Below are positions 1-8,623 of a stretch of 64,000 nucleotides of DNA, piece after piece. The notes below the pieces were generated by a model. That model saw nothing but the letters and a program-made list of their open reading frames with translations. It was not told where the DNA came from and searched no databases. Each line of letters starts with the position of its first letter. The stretch's first letter is position 1. The stretch is from Puerhibacterium puerhi (GTDB lineage: Bacteria; Actinomycetota; Actinomycetes; Actinomycetales; Cellulomonadaceae), in the NCBI RefSeq assembly GCF_009846865.1, contig NZ_WUWN01000019.1, positions 1 through 64,000 on the forward strand, given 5' to 3'. The position numbers and the translations under genes were made by a program.

Positions 1-284
1 GCAACGTGCGCCACGAGCACGAGTGGCGCGTGTGGGCCGAGCGCACCCTGCCCGAGGGCAAGGTCATCCTGCCCGGCGTGGTCTCCCACGCGACCAACGT
101 CGTGGAGCACCCCGAGCTGGTGGCCGACCGCATCGAGCGGTTCGCCCGCCTGGTCGGCCGCGAGAACGTCATCGCCTCCACCGACTGCGGCCTGGGCGGG
201 CGCGTCCACCCCCAGATCGCCTGGGCCAAGCTCGAGACCCTCGCCCGCGGCGCCCAGATCGCCTCGCGCCGCCTGTGGGGCTGA
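1..284 (+). CDS. MetE-like cobalamin-independent methionine synthase family, C-terminal end (partial)
   Basis: The gene enters from the left edge; the visible reading frame begins at base 3 and runs about 93 codons to a TGA. The end matches the C-terminal barrel of the MetE/UroD-like methyltransferase family. The stretch ASTDCGLGG carries the Cys that in MetE is a zinc ligand for homocysteine thiol activation, and the ending HPQIAWAKLETLARGA is typical of the short (about 370 aa) MetE-like paralogues. These are usually annotated as 5-methyltetrahydropteroyltriglutamate-homocysteine methyltransferases, but their true substrates are often unknown. It lies 48 bp upstream of an SsuD-like monooxygenase on the same strand, so a shared sulfur-related transcript is likely. 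The upstream part is not visible. Confidence 0.8.
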   Translation, partial: NVRHEHEWRVWAERTLPEGKVILPGVVSHATNVVEHPELVADRIERFARLVGRENVIASTDCGLGGRVHPQIAWAKLETLARGAQIASRRLWG

Positions 285-332
285 GCGCGCCACCGGCCCG
301 AACGGGCGGACGAGGCGCGAGGAGGCGGCCAC

Positions 333-1412
333 GTGACCGACATCCTGTGGTACATCCCCAACCAGGCCCGCCCGGGGCACCGCGGCGAGGACGTCGTCGA
401 GCACCACAACAGCCTCGACACCCTCACCGAGCACGCGCTCGAGCTCGAGCGCCTGGGGTGGGAGGGCGCGCTGCTGGGTACCGGGTGGGGGCGCCCGGAC
501 ACCCTGACCGTGGCGACCGCCCTCACCGCGCGCACGACGACGTTCCAGCCGCTGGTCGCGACCCGCCCGGGGTACTGGCACCCGGCGAACTTCGCCTCGG
601 CGGCCGCGACCCTCGACCGCCTCTCCGACGGCCGCGTCCGGGTGAACGTCGTCTCGGGCCAGGACGGCGGCGCGCAGTACGGGGACACCGCGACCGACCG
701 CGGTGCCCGCTACCGCCGCACCCGGGAGTTCCTGCACCTCGTCCGTCGCCTGTGGACCGAGGACGACGTGACCCACCACGGCGAGCACTACCACGTCACC
801 GGTGCCACGCTCCCCCTGCGCCCCGTGCCACGCGATGGCCGCCCCCACCCGACGCTCTACTTCGGGGGCGCCTCGCCCGAGGCCGAGGAGGTGGCGGCGG
901 CCGAGGCCGACGTGCAGCTCTTCTGGGGCGAGCCGCTGGACGACGTCGCCGAGCGCATCGACAGACTGACCGCGCTGAGCGAGAAGGTCGGCCGCGGGCA
1001 CCCACCGCTGCGGTTCGGGCTGCGGGTGACGACGTTCGTCCGCGCCACCACCGAGGAGGCATGGCGCGACGCCGAGGCCAAGGTCGCCCGGCTGGCTCGG
1101 ACCGCAGGGCGCGACGGCTGGTTTCGCGACGCCGACCCCCGCACGAGCGCCCATCCCGTCGCGGTCGGGCAGCAGCGGCTGCTCGACCTCGCCGAGCGCG
1201 GCGTCGTGCTCGACGAGAACCTGTACACCGCTCCGGTGCGCGTCGGGGGCGGGGGCGCGGGCAGCACCTGGCTCGTGGGGTCGCCCGAGGACGTCGCCGG
1301 GGCTCTGCGCCGCTACCGGGAGCTGGGGATCACCCACTTCGTGCTCTCGGACACCCCGTACCTGTCGGAGATCCGCCGTCAGGGCGAGCACCTTCTCCCG
1401 CTGCTGCGCTGA
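333..1412 (+). CDS. LLM-class flavin-dependent monooxygenase, SsuD-like (alkanesulfonate monooxygenase family)
   Basis: 359 aa, GTG start preceded by an AGGAGG-like site in GCGAGGAGGCGGCC. The protein is a luciferase-like (TIM-barrel) FMNH2-dependent monooxygenase. Segments such as DRLSDGRVRVNVVSGQDGG and the LYFGGAS block are characteristic of the SsuD subgroup, which cleaves alkanesulfonates to aldehyde and sulfite using reduced FMN from a partner reductase. No SsuE-like reductase is visible. It follows a MetE-like methyltransferase and faces the convergent minus-strand M20 gene. With the neighbouring riboswitch-controlled sulfur genes, a role in organosulfur use is likely. The exact substrate cannot be read from sequence. 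Confidence 0.88.
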   Translation: MTDILWYIPNQARPGHRGEDVVEHHNSLDTLTEHALELERLGWEGALLGTGWGRPDTLTVATALTARTTTFQPLVATRPGYWHPANFASAAATLDRLSDGRVRVNVVSGQDGGAQYGDTATDRGARYRRTREFLHLVRRLWTEDDVTHHGEHYHVTGATLPLRPVPRDGRPHPTLYFGGASPEAEEVAAAEADVQLFWGEPLDDVAERIDRLTALSEKVGRGHPPLRFGLRVTTFVRATTEEAWRDAEAKVARLARTAGRDGWFRDADPRTSAHPVAVGQQRLLDLAERGVVLDENLYTAPVRVGGGGAGSTWLVGSPEDVAGALRRYRELGITHFVLSDTPYLSEIRRQGEHLLPLLR

Positions 1413-1604
1413 TCACCCCTTCCGAACCGACCGCGCACCCCGCGGGCAGGCGCGTCGTCGGGGCCGCGGGCGGACTGCCGCCAGACGTTCTGGCTGCGCC
1501 GCGGCCTGTCGCCGGCCCGCAGGGACGGCCGGGCCGCCTCGTGGCCGACCACGTCGGCCGCCCGGTCGAGGCGGCGCCAATGCCCGCGCAGGTGCGCCGG
1601 CACC

Positions 1605-3001
1605 TCAGCCCAGGAACGTGGTGACCACGTCGTGCAGTGCGGCCGTGGTCAGCCCCAGGGATGCCACGTCCACGCGCTCGTCGTTGCCGTGGAACAGCCC
1701 ACGCCAGGTGCCCGGGTCCCAGCCCGAGGTCAGCAGCCCGAATCCGTAGGCGGGGATACCGCGGCGCCGGTAGAAGCGCCCGTCGGTGCCACCGGTGCCG
1801 AGCGTGGGCAGCAGCGGCGCCCCGCCGGCGTGCCGCGCGACCGCTTCCTCGATGACGCGGAACAGGTGGGTGTCGGTGGGCGACAGCGAGGGCTCGCCGA
1901 ACCGGTCCCCCACCACCTCGACGTCCTCGGCCAGATCGCCCAGCGCCTCGGCGAGCAACGCCTCGACGTCGGCGGGCCGGGTGCCGGGCAGCACGCGGAT
2001 GTCGAGCGTGACCTCGGCCAGGCCGGGGATGACGTTGGGCTTGGACCCGCCCGCGATGACGGTCGGCGCGAGCGTGGTGTGCGTGGTGGCGTGCGCGACC
2101 GCGCCCAGGGCGCCCAGCTGGGGCAGCGCGTCATCGAGGCGGTCCGGTCGAGCAGCGCCTCACGCAGCTCCGGGGCCGGGCCGAGCGCCTCGACGTAGCG
2201 CCGCCACAGGTCGCCGACGACGACGGGACCCCGCGCGGCGGCGATGCGCCGCACCGCCTCGGCGGCGATGACCACGGCGTTCTTCGCGCCCCACGGGCCG
2301 GACCCGTGGCCCGGCGTGCCGTGCACGCGCAGCAGCCTCCCGGCGCCGCCCTTCTCCCCGACCGCGAGGGTCCGGGCCCCGCGCGGGCCGATGGGCACCC
2401 CGCCGGACTCGGTCAGCACGTTATCGACGGCGACGAGGTCCCAGCGGTGGGTGGTCAGCCAGTCGACGCCCCACACCGAGCCGTGCTCCTCGTCCGCGAC
2501 CGCGGCGAGCAGCAGGTCGCCGCGCGGCGGGCGGCCCGACGTCGCCATGGCCCGGGTCACCACGGCGTACGCGGCGGTCAGGCCCAGCATGTCGATGGCG
2601 CCGCGCCCCCAGACCCAGCCGTCGACGAGCTCGCCGCCGAACGGGTCGCGGGACCAGCCGTCCGGCTCGACCGGCACGACATCGGTGTGCCCGACCAGGC
2701 CCAGGCTCGGGGCGGTGGGATCCGTGCCGCGGACGCGGGTGATCAGCGAGGTGCGGCCGGGGCGCGGCTCGACCTGCTCGAGCTCCAGGCCGGACCCGTC
2801 GAGGAAGTCCGCGATGGTCTGGGCGTTGCGGTGCTCGTGGCCCGAGCCCTCGGTGCCGTCGTTGACGCAGGCGTTGCGGATGAGCGCCTGCAGCAGCTCG
2901 ACGGTCTGCCCGGTCAGCTCCACCCGTGCGGCGTCGTCGAGGGCGAGGCCCGCGCGGGTGGCGGCCGACGTCGTCGCGCCGGCGGAAGTCGTGGCCGTCA
3001 T
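1605..3001 (-). pseudogene. M20-family metallopeptidase/deacylase (ArgE/DapE-like), interrupted by a frameshift
   Basis: The first frame runs from ATG 3001 (overlapping the ABC ATPase stop as ATGA) through the M20 hallmarks: LVGHTDVV (metal His and Asp), GRGAIDMLG (bridging Asp) and ADEEHGS (catalytic and metal Glu). Near 2143-2147 homology jumps to another frame, which continues with VTLDIRVLPGTRPADVEALL and ends GGTDGRFYRR...TTFLG at 1605. Adding one C in the minus-strand GACCGG run restores the uninterrupted frame, giving DPDRLDDAL. The enzyme would be about 465 aa, normal for the family. M20 enzymes hydrolyse N-acyl amino acids or dipeptides; as last gene of a SAM-riboswitch ABC operon it could deacetylate an imported or acetylated sulfur amino acid (inference). 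Either a true frameshift or a sequencing error. Confidence 0.8.
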
Positions 3002-4707
3002 GCCGTCTCCAGCTTCTCGAGGGCCCGGCGGCCGGGGATGGCCGCAACGAGCTCGCGCGTGTATGCCTCCTGCGGGTCGAGCAGGATGCACTCGGCGGGG
3101 CCGGACTCCACCAGCCGGCCGCGACTCATGACGCCGACCTGGTCGGCGACCTGTCGCACGACGGCCAGGTCGTGCGAGATGAACAGGTAGGTCAGGCCGT
3201 GCTCGGCCTGGAGGCGCACGAGCAGGTCGAGGATCTGCGCCTGTACGGACACGTCGAGGGCCGATACCGGCTCGTCGAGCACGACCAGGTCCGGGTTCAG
3301 GGCGAGCGCCCGGGCGATGGCCACCCGCTGGCGCTGGCCGCCGGACAGCTCGCGGGCGCCGCGGCGCAGCACGTCCCCCGGCAGCGCGACGTCCTCGACC
3401 AGGGCCCGGGCCCGGTCGGAACGCTCGGACGCCGAGCCGACGCCGAAGGCGCGCAAGGGCTCGGTGACGATGTCCTCGACCGTGAAGCGGGGGTCGAGCG
3501 ACGCGTACGGGCTCTGGTAGACGACCTGGAAGCCGCGGCGTAGCCGTCGTAGCTCGCCGCCGCGCGCGCCGGTGATGTCGGTCCCCTGGAACAGGACGCG
3601 GCCGGCCGTCGGCTTCTCCAGTCGCAGTGCGAGCCGCGCGGTCGTGCTCTTGCCCGATCCGGACTCGCCGACCAGCGCGTAGGTCTGCCCGCGCCCGACG
3701 GCGAGGCTGACGCCGTCGACGGCGACGAGCCGCCGGGCCCCCGCCCCGCGCGGGAGGGCGAACTCCTTGCGGACGTCGTCGAGCTCGAGGACGGGGACCG
3801 TCTCGCGAGCCGCCCGGGCCGGCGGTTCCGCACCGAGCCCGGTCGTCGACCCTTCGTCGCCGCTCGTCGCGCCGTCTGTCGCGGCGTGGTGGCTCACCGT
3901 CAGCCGTGAGCTCGCCAGGCTCGGCGCGGCGGCGATGAGCTTGCGGGTGTACGGGTGCTGCGGGTCGGTGAGGATCCGTGCGGCCGGCCCTTCCTCGACC
4001 ACGACGCCCTGCTCCAGCACGACGACGCGGTCGGCGCGGTCCGCGGCGACGCCCAGGTCGTGCGTGATGAGCAGGACCGCGGTGCCGGTCTCGCGCACGA
4101 GCGAGCCCAGGTGGTCGAGGATTCGCCGCTGCACGGTGACGTCCAGCGCGCTGGTGGGCTCGTCGGCCACGATCAAGCGGGGGCCGGCTGCGATCGCGAT
4201 CGCGATGAGGGCGCGCTGGCGCAGCCCGCCGGAGAGCTGGTGCGGGTACTGCCGGGCCCGCGCCTCGGGGTCGTCGATGCCGGCCTGGGCCAGCAGCTCG
4301 ACGGCGCGGCGGCGGGCTGCGGCTCGGCGCGCCAGGCCGTGGATGACGAGCACCTCGGCGACCTGGTCGCCCACGCGCACGACCGGGTTGAGTGAGACCG
4401 TCGGGTCCTGCGGAACGAGCCCGACGTGCCGGCCGCGCACGCCCTGCCAGTCCGAGCCGGTCAGCGCGGACAGGTCGCGCCCGTCCAGGCGCAGGGTGCC
4501 GGCGGTGACCCGGCCGCCGCGCGGCAGCAGGTGCAGCGCGGCGTGCGCCGTCGTGCTCTTGCCGGAGCCCGACTCTCCCACGAGGGCGACGACCTCCCCG
4601 GCCCGCACCTGCAGGTCGATGCCGCGCACGGCGCGGTACGTGCCACCGCCCGGTGTGCGGTAGCCGACCTCGAGGCCCTCGATCTCCAGCACGGGTGCTC
4701 CAGTCAC
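2998..4707 (-). CDS. Peptide/opine-type ABC transporter, fused double ATP-binding protein (DppD-DppF type)
   Basis: 569 aa from GTG 4707, which overlaps the permease stop (GTGA). Two complete ABC ATPase domains are fused. The first spans about residues 1-255, with Walker A GESGSGKST, signature LSGGLRQR and Walker B LIVADEPTSALD. The second spans about 300-560, with Walker A GESGSGKST, signature LSGGQRQR and Walker B LVVLDEPVSALD. Both carry the oligopeptide/nickel C-terminal extension (HPYTRKL and EAYTREL). It powers the two permeases encoded just upstream; the binding protein is of family 5. The region between the domains is a low-complexity Ala/Thr/Gly linker. The operon follows a SAM-IV riboswitch, pointing to import of a sulfur compound, but the ligand is not deducible. 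Confidence 0.93.
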   Translation of the reverse strand: MTGAPVLEIEGLEVGYRTPGGGTYRAVRGIDLQVRAGEVVALVGESGSGKSTTAHAALHLLPRGGRVTAGTLRLDGRDLSALTGSDWQGVRGRHVGLVPQDPTVSLNPVVRVGDQVAEVLVIHGLARRAAARRRAVELLAQAGIDDPEARARQYPHQLSGGLRQRALIAIAIAAGPRLIVADEPTSALDVTVQRRILDHLGSLVRETGTAVLLITHDLGVAADRADRVVVLEQGVVVEEGPAARILTDPQHPYTRKLIAAAPSLASSRLTVSHHAATDGATSGDEGSTTGLGAEPPARAARETVPVLELDDVRKEFALPRGAGARRLVAVDGVSLAVGRGQTYALVGESGSGKSTTARLALRLEKPTAGRVLFQGTDITGARGGELRRLRRGFQVVYQSPYASLDPRFTVEDIVTEPLRAFGVGSASERSDRARALVEDVALPGDVLRRGARELSGGQRQRVAIARALALNPDLVVLDEPVSALDVSVQAQILDLLVRLQAEHGLTYLFISHDLAVVRQVADQVGVMSRGRLVESGPAECILLDPQEAYTRELVAAIPGRRALEKLETA

Positions 4708-5666
4708 TGGTCCTCTCCCGTCTTCTCCAGCGCCCGCGAGAGCCGGTTGGCCGCGAGGACGACGGCCACGATGACGAGGCCGGGCAGGGTGGTCAGCCAC
4801 CAGGCGGTGGCGAGGTAGTCGCGTCCGCCGGAGACGAGCGCGCCCCACTCCGGGGCGGGCGGCGGGTTGCCGTAGCCGAGGAAGCTCAGCGCGGAGACCG
4901 CCAGGACGGCCGTGCCGAAGTCGAGCGCGACCAGGGCCAGCACGGGTCCGGAGGAGTTCGGCAGCACGTGCCGGGCCAGTACCGCGGGCCAGCGCAGGCC
5001 CGATGCGCGGGCCGCCTCGACGTACACCGACGTCGAGACGCGCAGCACCTCCGCGCGCATGACGCGCGCGAACGTGGCCACCGAGCCGACGCCGACGGCG
5101 ATCGCGACCTTGACCGGCCCGAAGCCGAGGGCGGTGATGATCGCGAGCGACAGCAGGATGCTCGGGATCGCGAGCAGCACGTCCACGACCCGGCCGACGA
5201 GGTCGTCGACCCAGCCGCGCAGGAAGCCCGCGAGCAGCCCGAGGAGCGACCCCACGACGACGCCGACGACGACGGCCAGCGCCGTGGTCCGCAGCGTCAG
5301 CGAGGCGCCGTGCACCGCGCGGGTCCAGACGTCGCGGCCCAGGTGGTCGGTGCCGAACCAGTGCGCGGCCGACGGCGGCTGCAGGCGGTCGGCGGGCACG
5401 CCGTTGAGCGGGTCCTGCGCCGTGAAGGCGTGCGGGGCCACCGCCCAGGCGGTGACGAGCAGGAGCACGAGCCCGGCCAGCACGAGCCCGGGGCGGCGGG
5501 ACAGGTGGCCCGCCGCCCGCCGGGCGCGGCCGGCGGCGCGGTCCTTGTCGCGCGGCACCCGCGTGAGGCCGTGGCGCTGCAGGAGGCGGGCGTCCTCGCG
5601 GTCGGTGACCCCGGACGCACCGCTCGCGTGCTCGGTCGTCGCCCGGGCGTCCGTCGTCGCGCTCAT
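4704..5666 (-). CDS. ABC transporter permease, DppC/OppC type
   Basis: 320 aa from ATG 5666, overlapping the preceding permease stop (ATGA); its own stop overlaps the ATPase start. The protein has an N-terminal cytoplasmic arm of about 65 residues, a first transmembrane segment (LVLAGLVLLLVTAWAV), the OppC-type HWFGTDHLGRDVWTR motif and a BPD_transp_1 domain with about five further helices. The EAA-like loop is EAARASGLRWPAVLARHVLPN, the ATPase contact site. It forms the inner-membrane channel with the DppB-like partner. Tight overlaps with both neighbours indicate translational coupling and equal stoichiometry. Confidence 0.92.
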   Translation of the reverse strand: MSATTDARATTEHASGASGVTDREDARLLQRHGLTRVPRDKDRAAGRARRAAGHLSRRPGLVLAGLVLLLVTAWAVAPHAFTAQDPLNGVPADRLQPPSAAHWFGTDHLGRDVWTRAVHGASLTLRTTALAVVVGVVVGSLLGLLAGFLRGWVDDLVGRVVDVLLAIPSILLSLAIITALGFGPVKVAIAVGVGSVATFARVMRAEVLRVSTSVYVEAARASGLRWPAVLARHVLPNSSGPVLALVALDFGTAVLAVSALSFLGYGNPPPAPEWGALVSGGRDYLATAWWLTTLPGLVIVAVVLAANRLSRALEKTGEDQ

Positions 5667-6640
5667 GCCGCCACCGCCGTCGATCGTCGGGACTCGGTGA
5701 TGCCGCTGGACTCGATCCGGGGGTCGAGCAGCGGGTAGACCAGGTCGACCACGAGGGTGACCACCACGAAGACGAGCGCCGAGAACACGACGATCGCAAG
5801 GACCACGGGCACGTCCTGCTGGTTCACCGACTGCACCGTGAGGCGCCCGAGGCCGACGCGGGAGAACACGGTCTCGGTCACGACCGCGCCGCCCAGCAGG
5901 CCGCCGACCATGATGCCCAGCACCGTGAAGGCGGGGATCGCGGCGTTGCGCAGGGCGTGTGCGAGGAACACGCGCCCGCGCCCGGCCCCCTTGGCCCACG
6001 CTGTCTCGACGTAGGGCTCGCCGAGCGTCCCGCGCAGGGAGCGGGACAGCACCTGGGCGAGCTGGGCGCCGGCGGGCACGGCGAGGGTGACCGCCGGCAG
6101 CACGAGGCTGATCGCGCCCTCGTTGCCGATGGCCGGGAAGACCGGGACGCGGAACGACAGCCACTGCAGGAGCAGCAGGCCGACGAAGAACGTCGGCAAC
6201 GCCACCCCCAGCGGCGGCAGCGCCGAGAGCGCCTGGCGCAGGGCCCGGGCGCGCGGGAAGACGCTCGCGACGGCGAGCAGCGCGCCGCCTGCCACGGCGA
6301 GCGCCAGGGCGACCCCGGTGAGCTTGAGGGTCTCGGGCAGGGCCTGTGCGACGAGGGAGGTGGCCGGGGCCCCGCTGAGGTAGGAGGCGCCGAAGTCGCC
6401 CCGCACGGCCTGCCACAGGGCGTCGCCGTACTGCACGATCACGGGCCGGTCGAGGCCGTGCTGCGCGCGCAGCTCCTCGAGCAGCGCCGGGTCGATCTGG
6501 TCGACCTCGCCGCCGCCGCCGGCCGCGATCAGCGCCGCCGGGTCGCTGGGCAGCAGGTAGAGCACGAAGAACGCGATGGTGAACGTGGCCCACAGGACGA
6601 AGACGCCCTGTCCCACGCGTCGCAGGATGTACCGCGCCAC
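5663..6640 (-). CDS. ABC transporter permease, DppB/OppB type
   Basis: 325 aa. I chose GTG 6640 (protein VARYILRRVGQG) because it has a strong GGGAGG site seven bases upstream; the longer frame to 6679 lacks one. Features: first helix GVFVLWATFTIAFFVLYLLP followed by the periplasmic loop typical of DppB, then the BPD_transp_1 domain with EAA-like loop ETAWAKGAGRGRVFLAHALRN and the GGAVVTETVFSRVGLGRL block. It pairs with the DppC-type permease. The gene is separated from the binding-protein gene by 65 bp that contain a strong hairpin. Confidence 0.92.
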   Translation of the reverse strand: MARYILRRVGQGVFVLWATFTIAFFVLYLLPSDPAALIAAGGGGEVDQIDPALLEELRAQHGLDRPVIVQYGDALWQAVRGDFGASYLSGAPATSLVAQALPETLKLTGVALALAVAGGALLAVASVFPRARALRQALSALPPLGVALPTFFVGLLLLQWLSFRVPVFPAIGNEGAISLVLPAVTLAVPAGAQLAQVLSRSLRGTLGEPYVETAWAKGAGRGRVFLAHALRNAAIPAFTVLGIMVGGLLGGAVVTETVFSRVGLGRLTVQSVNQQDVPVVLAIVVFSALVFVVVTLVVDLVYPLLDPRIESSGITESRRSTAVAA

Positions 6641-6664
6641 GGCGGTCCTCCCTTCCGTCGGGGT

Positions 6665-6690
6665 CCGGCGCCCGGTCACCCGGGTGCCGG
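6665..6690 (-). terminator. Intercistronic hairpin between binding-protein and permease genes
   Basis: An 11-bp stem (CCGGC-G-CCCGG against CCGGG-T-GCCGG, with one G-U pair) and a four-base loop lie in the 65-bp gap. No U tract follows. Such hairpins commonly stabilise or attenuate transcripts so that the soluble binding protein is made in excess over the membrane subunits; that reading is inference. Confidence 0.5.
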
Positions 6691-6705
6691 ACCGTGCGGG
6701 CGTCG

Positions 6706-8343
6706 TCAGGCCGCGTCGACCCAGGCGTCGTAGAAGTCGAGGCGCGAGGAGGCCTCGAACTTCAGGTCGTGGACCTTTTCGGAGGCGGCGATCGTGGTCG
6801 ACAGCTCGTAGACCGGGATCGCGTGCGCCTTCTCCACGAGCAGCTGCGAGGCCTGCGTCACGAGCTCCTGGCGCTCGGCCTGGTCGGTGGTGGCGGCGGA
6901 CCGGTCGAGCAGGTCGTCGACCTCCTCGGCGTCGCGCTGGTTGATGTTGCGGGCGTTCGCCGAGAAGATCGTGCGCAGCACGTCGGGGTCCGACCGCGTG
7001 AGGTTGTAGTAGTCGAAGTCGAAGTCACCCGACTCCTTGGCGGCCTGCGACTCGGCGACCGTGACGAAGTTGAGCTGCAGGTCGAACCCGATCTGGCGCA
7101 GCTGCTGCTGCACGAGCTCCAGCGCGTCCGGCGTCTGCCAGAAGGTGACGGTCGTCGTGAGCTTCTTGCCGTCCTTCTCGCGGATGCCGTCGGCGCCCTC
7201 GACCCAGCCGGCATCCTCCAGCAGCTTCTTCGCGCCCTCGGGGTCGTAGGCGAGCGCGTCGCCGAGCGACTCGTACAGGGGCGTCGAGTGCGACAGCACG
7301 GCCGTCGCCGGTGCGTCCTGCGCCGACAGGACGGTGTCGACGATCTGCTGTCGGTCGATCCCCTTGAGGATCGCCCTGCGCACGGCCTCGTCGGCGGCGA
7401 GCTCGCTCGACTCGTTGGGGAACAGGTTGTACACGACGCCGGGGTTGGCGCGCTGGTTCAGCGAGAAGCCGTTGCCGTCGAACTGCGGCAGGTCGACCGT
7501 GCTGATCGCCGCGGTCGCGTCGATCTGCCCGGACTGCAGCGCGCCGGTGCGCACGCTGGCCTCGGGGATGACCTTGAACGTCACCGTGTCGAGGTAGGCC
7601 TCGCCGGTGTGGCTGTTGGCCTGCGAGCCCCAGGCGTACCCGGCGACCTTCTCCAGGACGACCTCCTGGTCCTGGGTGTAGGACTGCACGGCGAACGGCC
7701 CGGAGCCGACGAACTTGCCGGCGCAGCGCTCCTCGGCGCTGAGGCTCGCGGACTCCGGCGCAAGCAGGCCGAGGGAGAACGTCGACGTGGCCTGGAGGAA
7801 CTGGGCGCTCGGGGCGGAGAAGTCGACTCGCACGGTGCGGTCGTCGACGACGGTGGTGCCCTCATAGCCCACGAGGTACTGCGAGCCGAGGGACGCGGTG
7901 GCGCCGAGCGCGACGATCGCGTCGAAGTTGGTCTTGACCGACTCCGCGTCGATGGGTGTGCCGTCCGCGAAGGTGGCGTCCTCGCGCAGGTGGAAGGTGT
8001 AGCTGGACGCGTCGTCGTTGACCTCCCAGGACTCGGCGAGCCACGGGACGATCTCGGCCGTCTCGGGGTCCTGGGCGGTCAGGGAGGCGACGGTCTGGCG
8101 GGCGACGGCGATGGCGTCGTTGTTGCCGACCTGCTGCGGGTCGATGCAGTGCGAGTCGACGGTGATCGCGAAGGTGAGGTTGCCCCCAGCAACGGGCTCG
8201 CCGGCGGCTCCGCCTGCTCCGGCGGCGGAGCCGCCGGCGGCTCCGCCGCCGGAGCAGGCGGACAGCAGCAGCGCGGCGGTGGCGGCGAGGGCACCGCCGG
8301 CGGCGGTGTGACGGCGGCGATGGGAGTGTGATGTCGTGGTCAT
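6706..8343 (-). CDS. ABC transporter substrate-binding lipoprotein, family 5 (SBP_bac_5)
   Basis: 545 aa from ATG 8343. The N-terminus has a positively charged stretch (SHRRRH), a hydrophobic core and the lipobox LLSAC, so it is a lipoprotein anchored at the Cys. A Gly/Ala-rich linker follows, then a family 5 extracellular domain of dipeptide/oligopeptide/opine type (QVGNNDAIAVARQTV near the start, SYTFHLREDATFADGTPI, VRRAILKGIDRQQIV, GAKKLLEDAGW). It delivers substrate to the two permeases encoded downstream. A SAM-IV riboswitch lies about 120 bp upstream of the start, so expression should fall when S-adenosylmethionine is plentiful. This suggests a sulfur-containing ligand, for example a modified cysteine or methionine (inference). 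Confidence 0.93.
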   Translation of the reverse strand: MTTTSHSHRRRHTAAGGALAATAALLLSACSGGGAAGGSAAGAGGAAGEPVAGGNLTFAITVDSHCIDPQQVGNNDAIAVARQTVASLTAQDPETAEIVPWLAESWEVNDDASSYTFHLREDATFADGTPIDAESVKTNFDAIVALGATASLGSQYLVGYEGTTVVDDRTVRVDFSAPSAQFLQATSTFSLGLLAPESASLSAEERCAGKFVGSGPFAVQSYTQDQEVVLEKVAGYAWGSQANSHTGEAYLDTVTFKVIPEASVRTGALQSGQIDATAAISTVDLPQFDGNGFSLNQRANPGVVYNLFPNESSELAADEAVRRAILKGIDRQQIVDTVLSAQDAPATAVLSHSTPLYESLGDALAYDPEGAKKLLEDAGWVEGADGIREKDGKKLTTTVTFWQTPDALELVQQQLRQIGFDLQLNFVTVAESQAAKESGDFDFDYYNLTRSDPDVLRTIFSANARNINQRDAEEVDDLLDRSAATTDQAERQELVTQASQLLVEKAHAIPVYELSTTIAASEKVHDLKFEASSRLDFYDAWVDAA

Positions 8344-8438
8344 GCGGGATGGGTCCTCATGGCTCGCGGCGTGCCGGGCGTGGGCCGCGCCACCGGGCGC
8401 ACCGGTGGCACGGGCACGCGCGACCGGTGCCGTGCTTA

Positions 8439-8542
8439 CCCCGCCGCGGTCGCGGCGGGGTCAGGTCGATCCCGGAGCACCCCGTCACGTCGAAGGGTTG
8501 CTGGCCAGCGAGCCGGGCCTTGGCGCTGGCACTCGTCACCTG
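8439..8542 (-). promoter_or_regulatory. SAM-IV riboswitch in the leader of the ABC transporter operon
   Basis: Read on the minus strand, the aptamer (8542 down to 8462) opens CAGGTGACGAGTGCCAGCG, has the CCCGGCTCGCTGGCCAGCAACCC element and the GGGGTGCTCCGGG element, and closes with GACCTG; CAGGT/ACCTG form P1. This is the SAM-IV consensus known from actinomycetes. A very stable hairpin (CCCCGCCGCG against GCGGCGGGG, 8439-8460) follows at once, then GTAAGCACGG, an element also seen after P1 in the other two aptamers of this window. It sits between the LLM gene stop (8624) and the binding-protein start (8343), so it controls the transporter operon. Confidence 0.85.
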
Positions 8543-8544
8543 GG

Positions 8545-8577
8545 CGGCAGGGAAGCCTGCCGTGACGGCCCCGTCAA
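8545..8577 (-). promoter_or_regulatory. Possible promoter and palindrome upstream of the ABC-operon riboswitch
   Basis: On the minus strand TTGACG (8572-8577) lies 17 bp before a weak -10-like TTCCCT (8549-8554). The -10 is inside a perfect 7-bp palindrome CGGCAGG-cttc-CCTGCCG (8545-8562), which could be an operator or a terminator of the upstream LLM transcript. The other two SAM-IV leaders here also have TTGACG -35 boxes. Confidence 0.4.
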
Positions 8578-8623
8578 GGAAAGAGACGGGGGTCTTGCAT
8601 CCTGGACACCGCTGTCTCCGGCG

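Noticed and set aside
8357-8539. 60-codon frame over the SAM-IV riboswitch
   Set aside because: The bases are explained by the conserved aptamer and its hairpin; no ribosome site and no homology.
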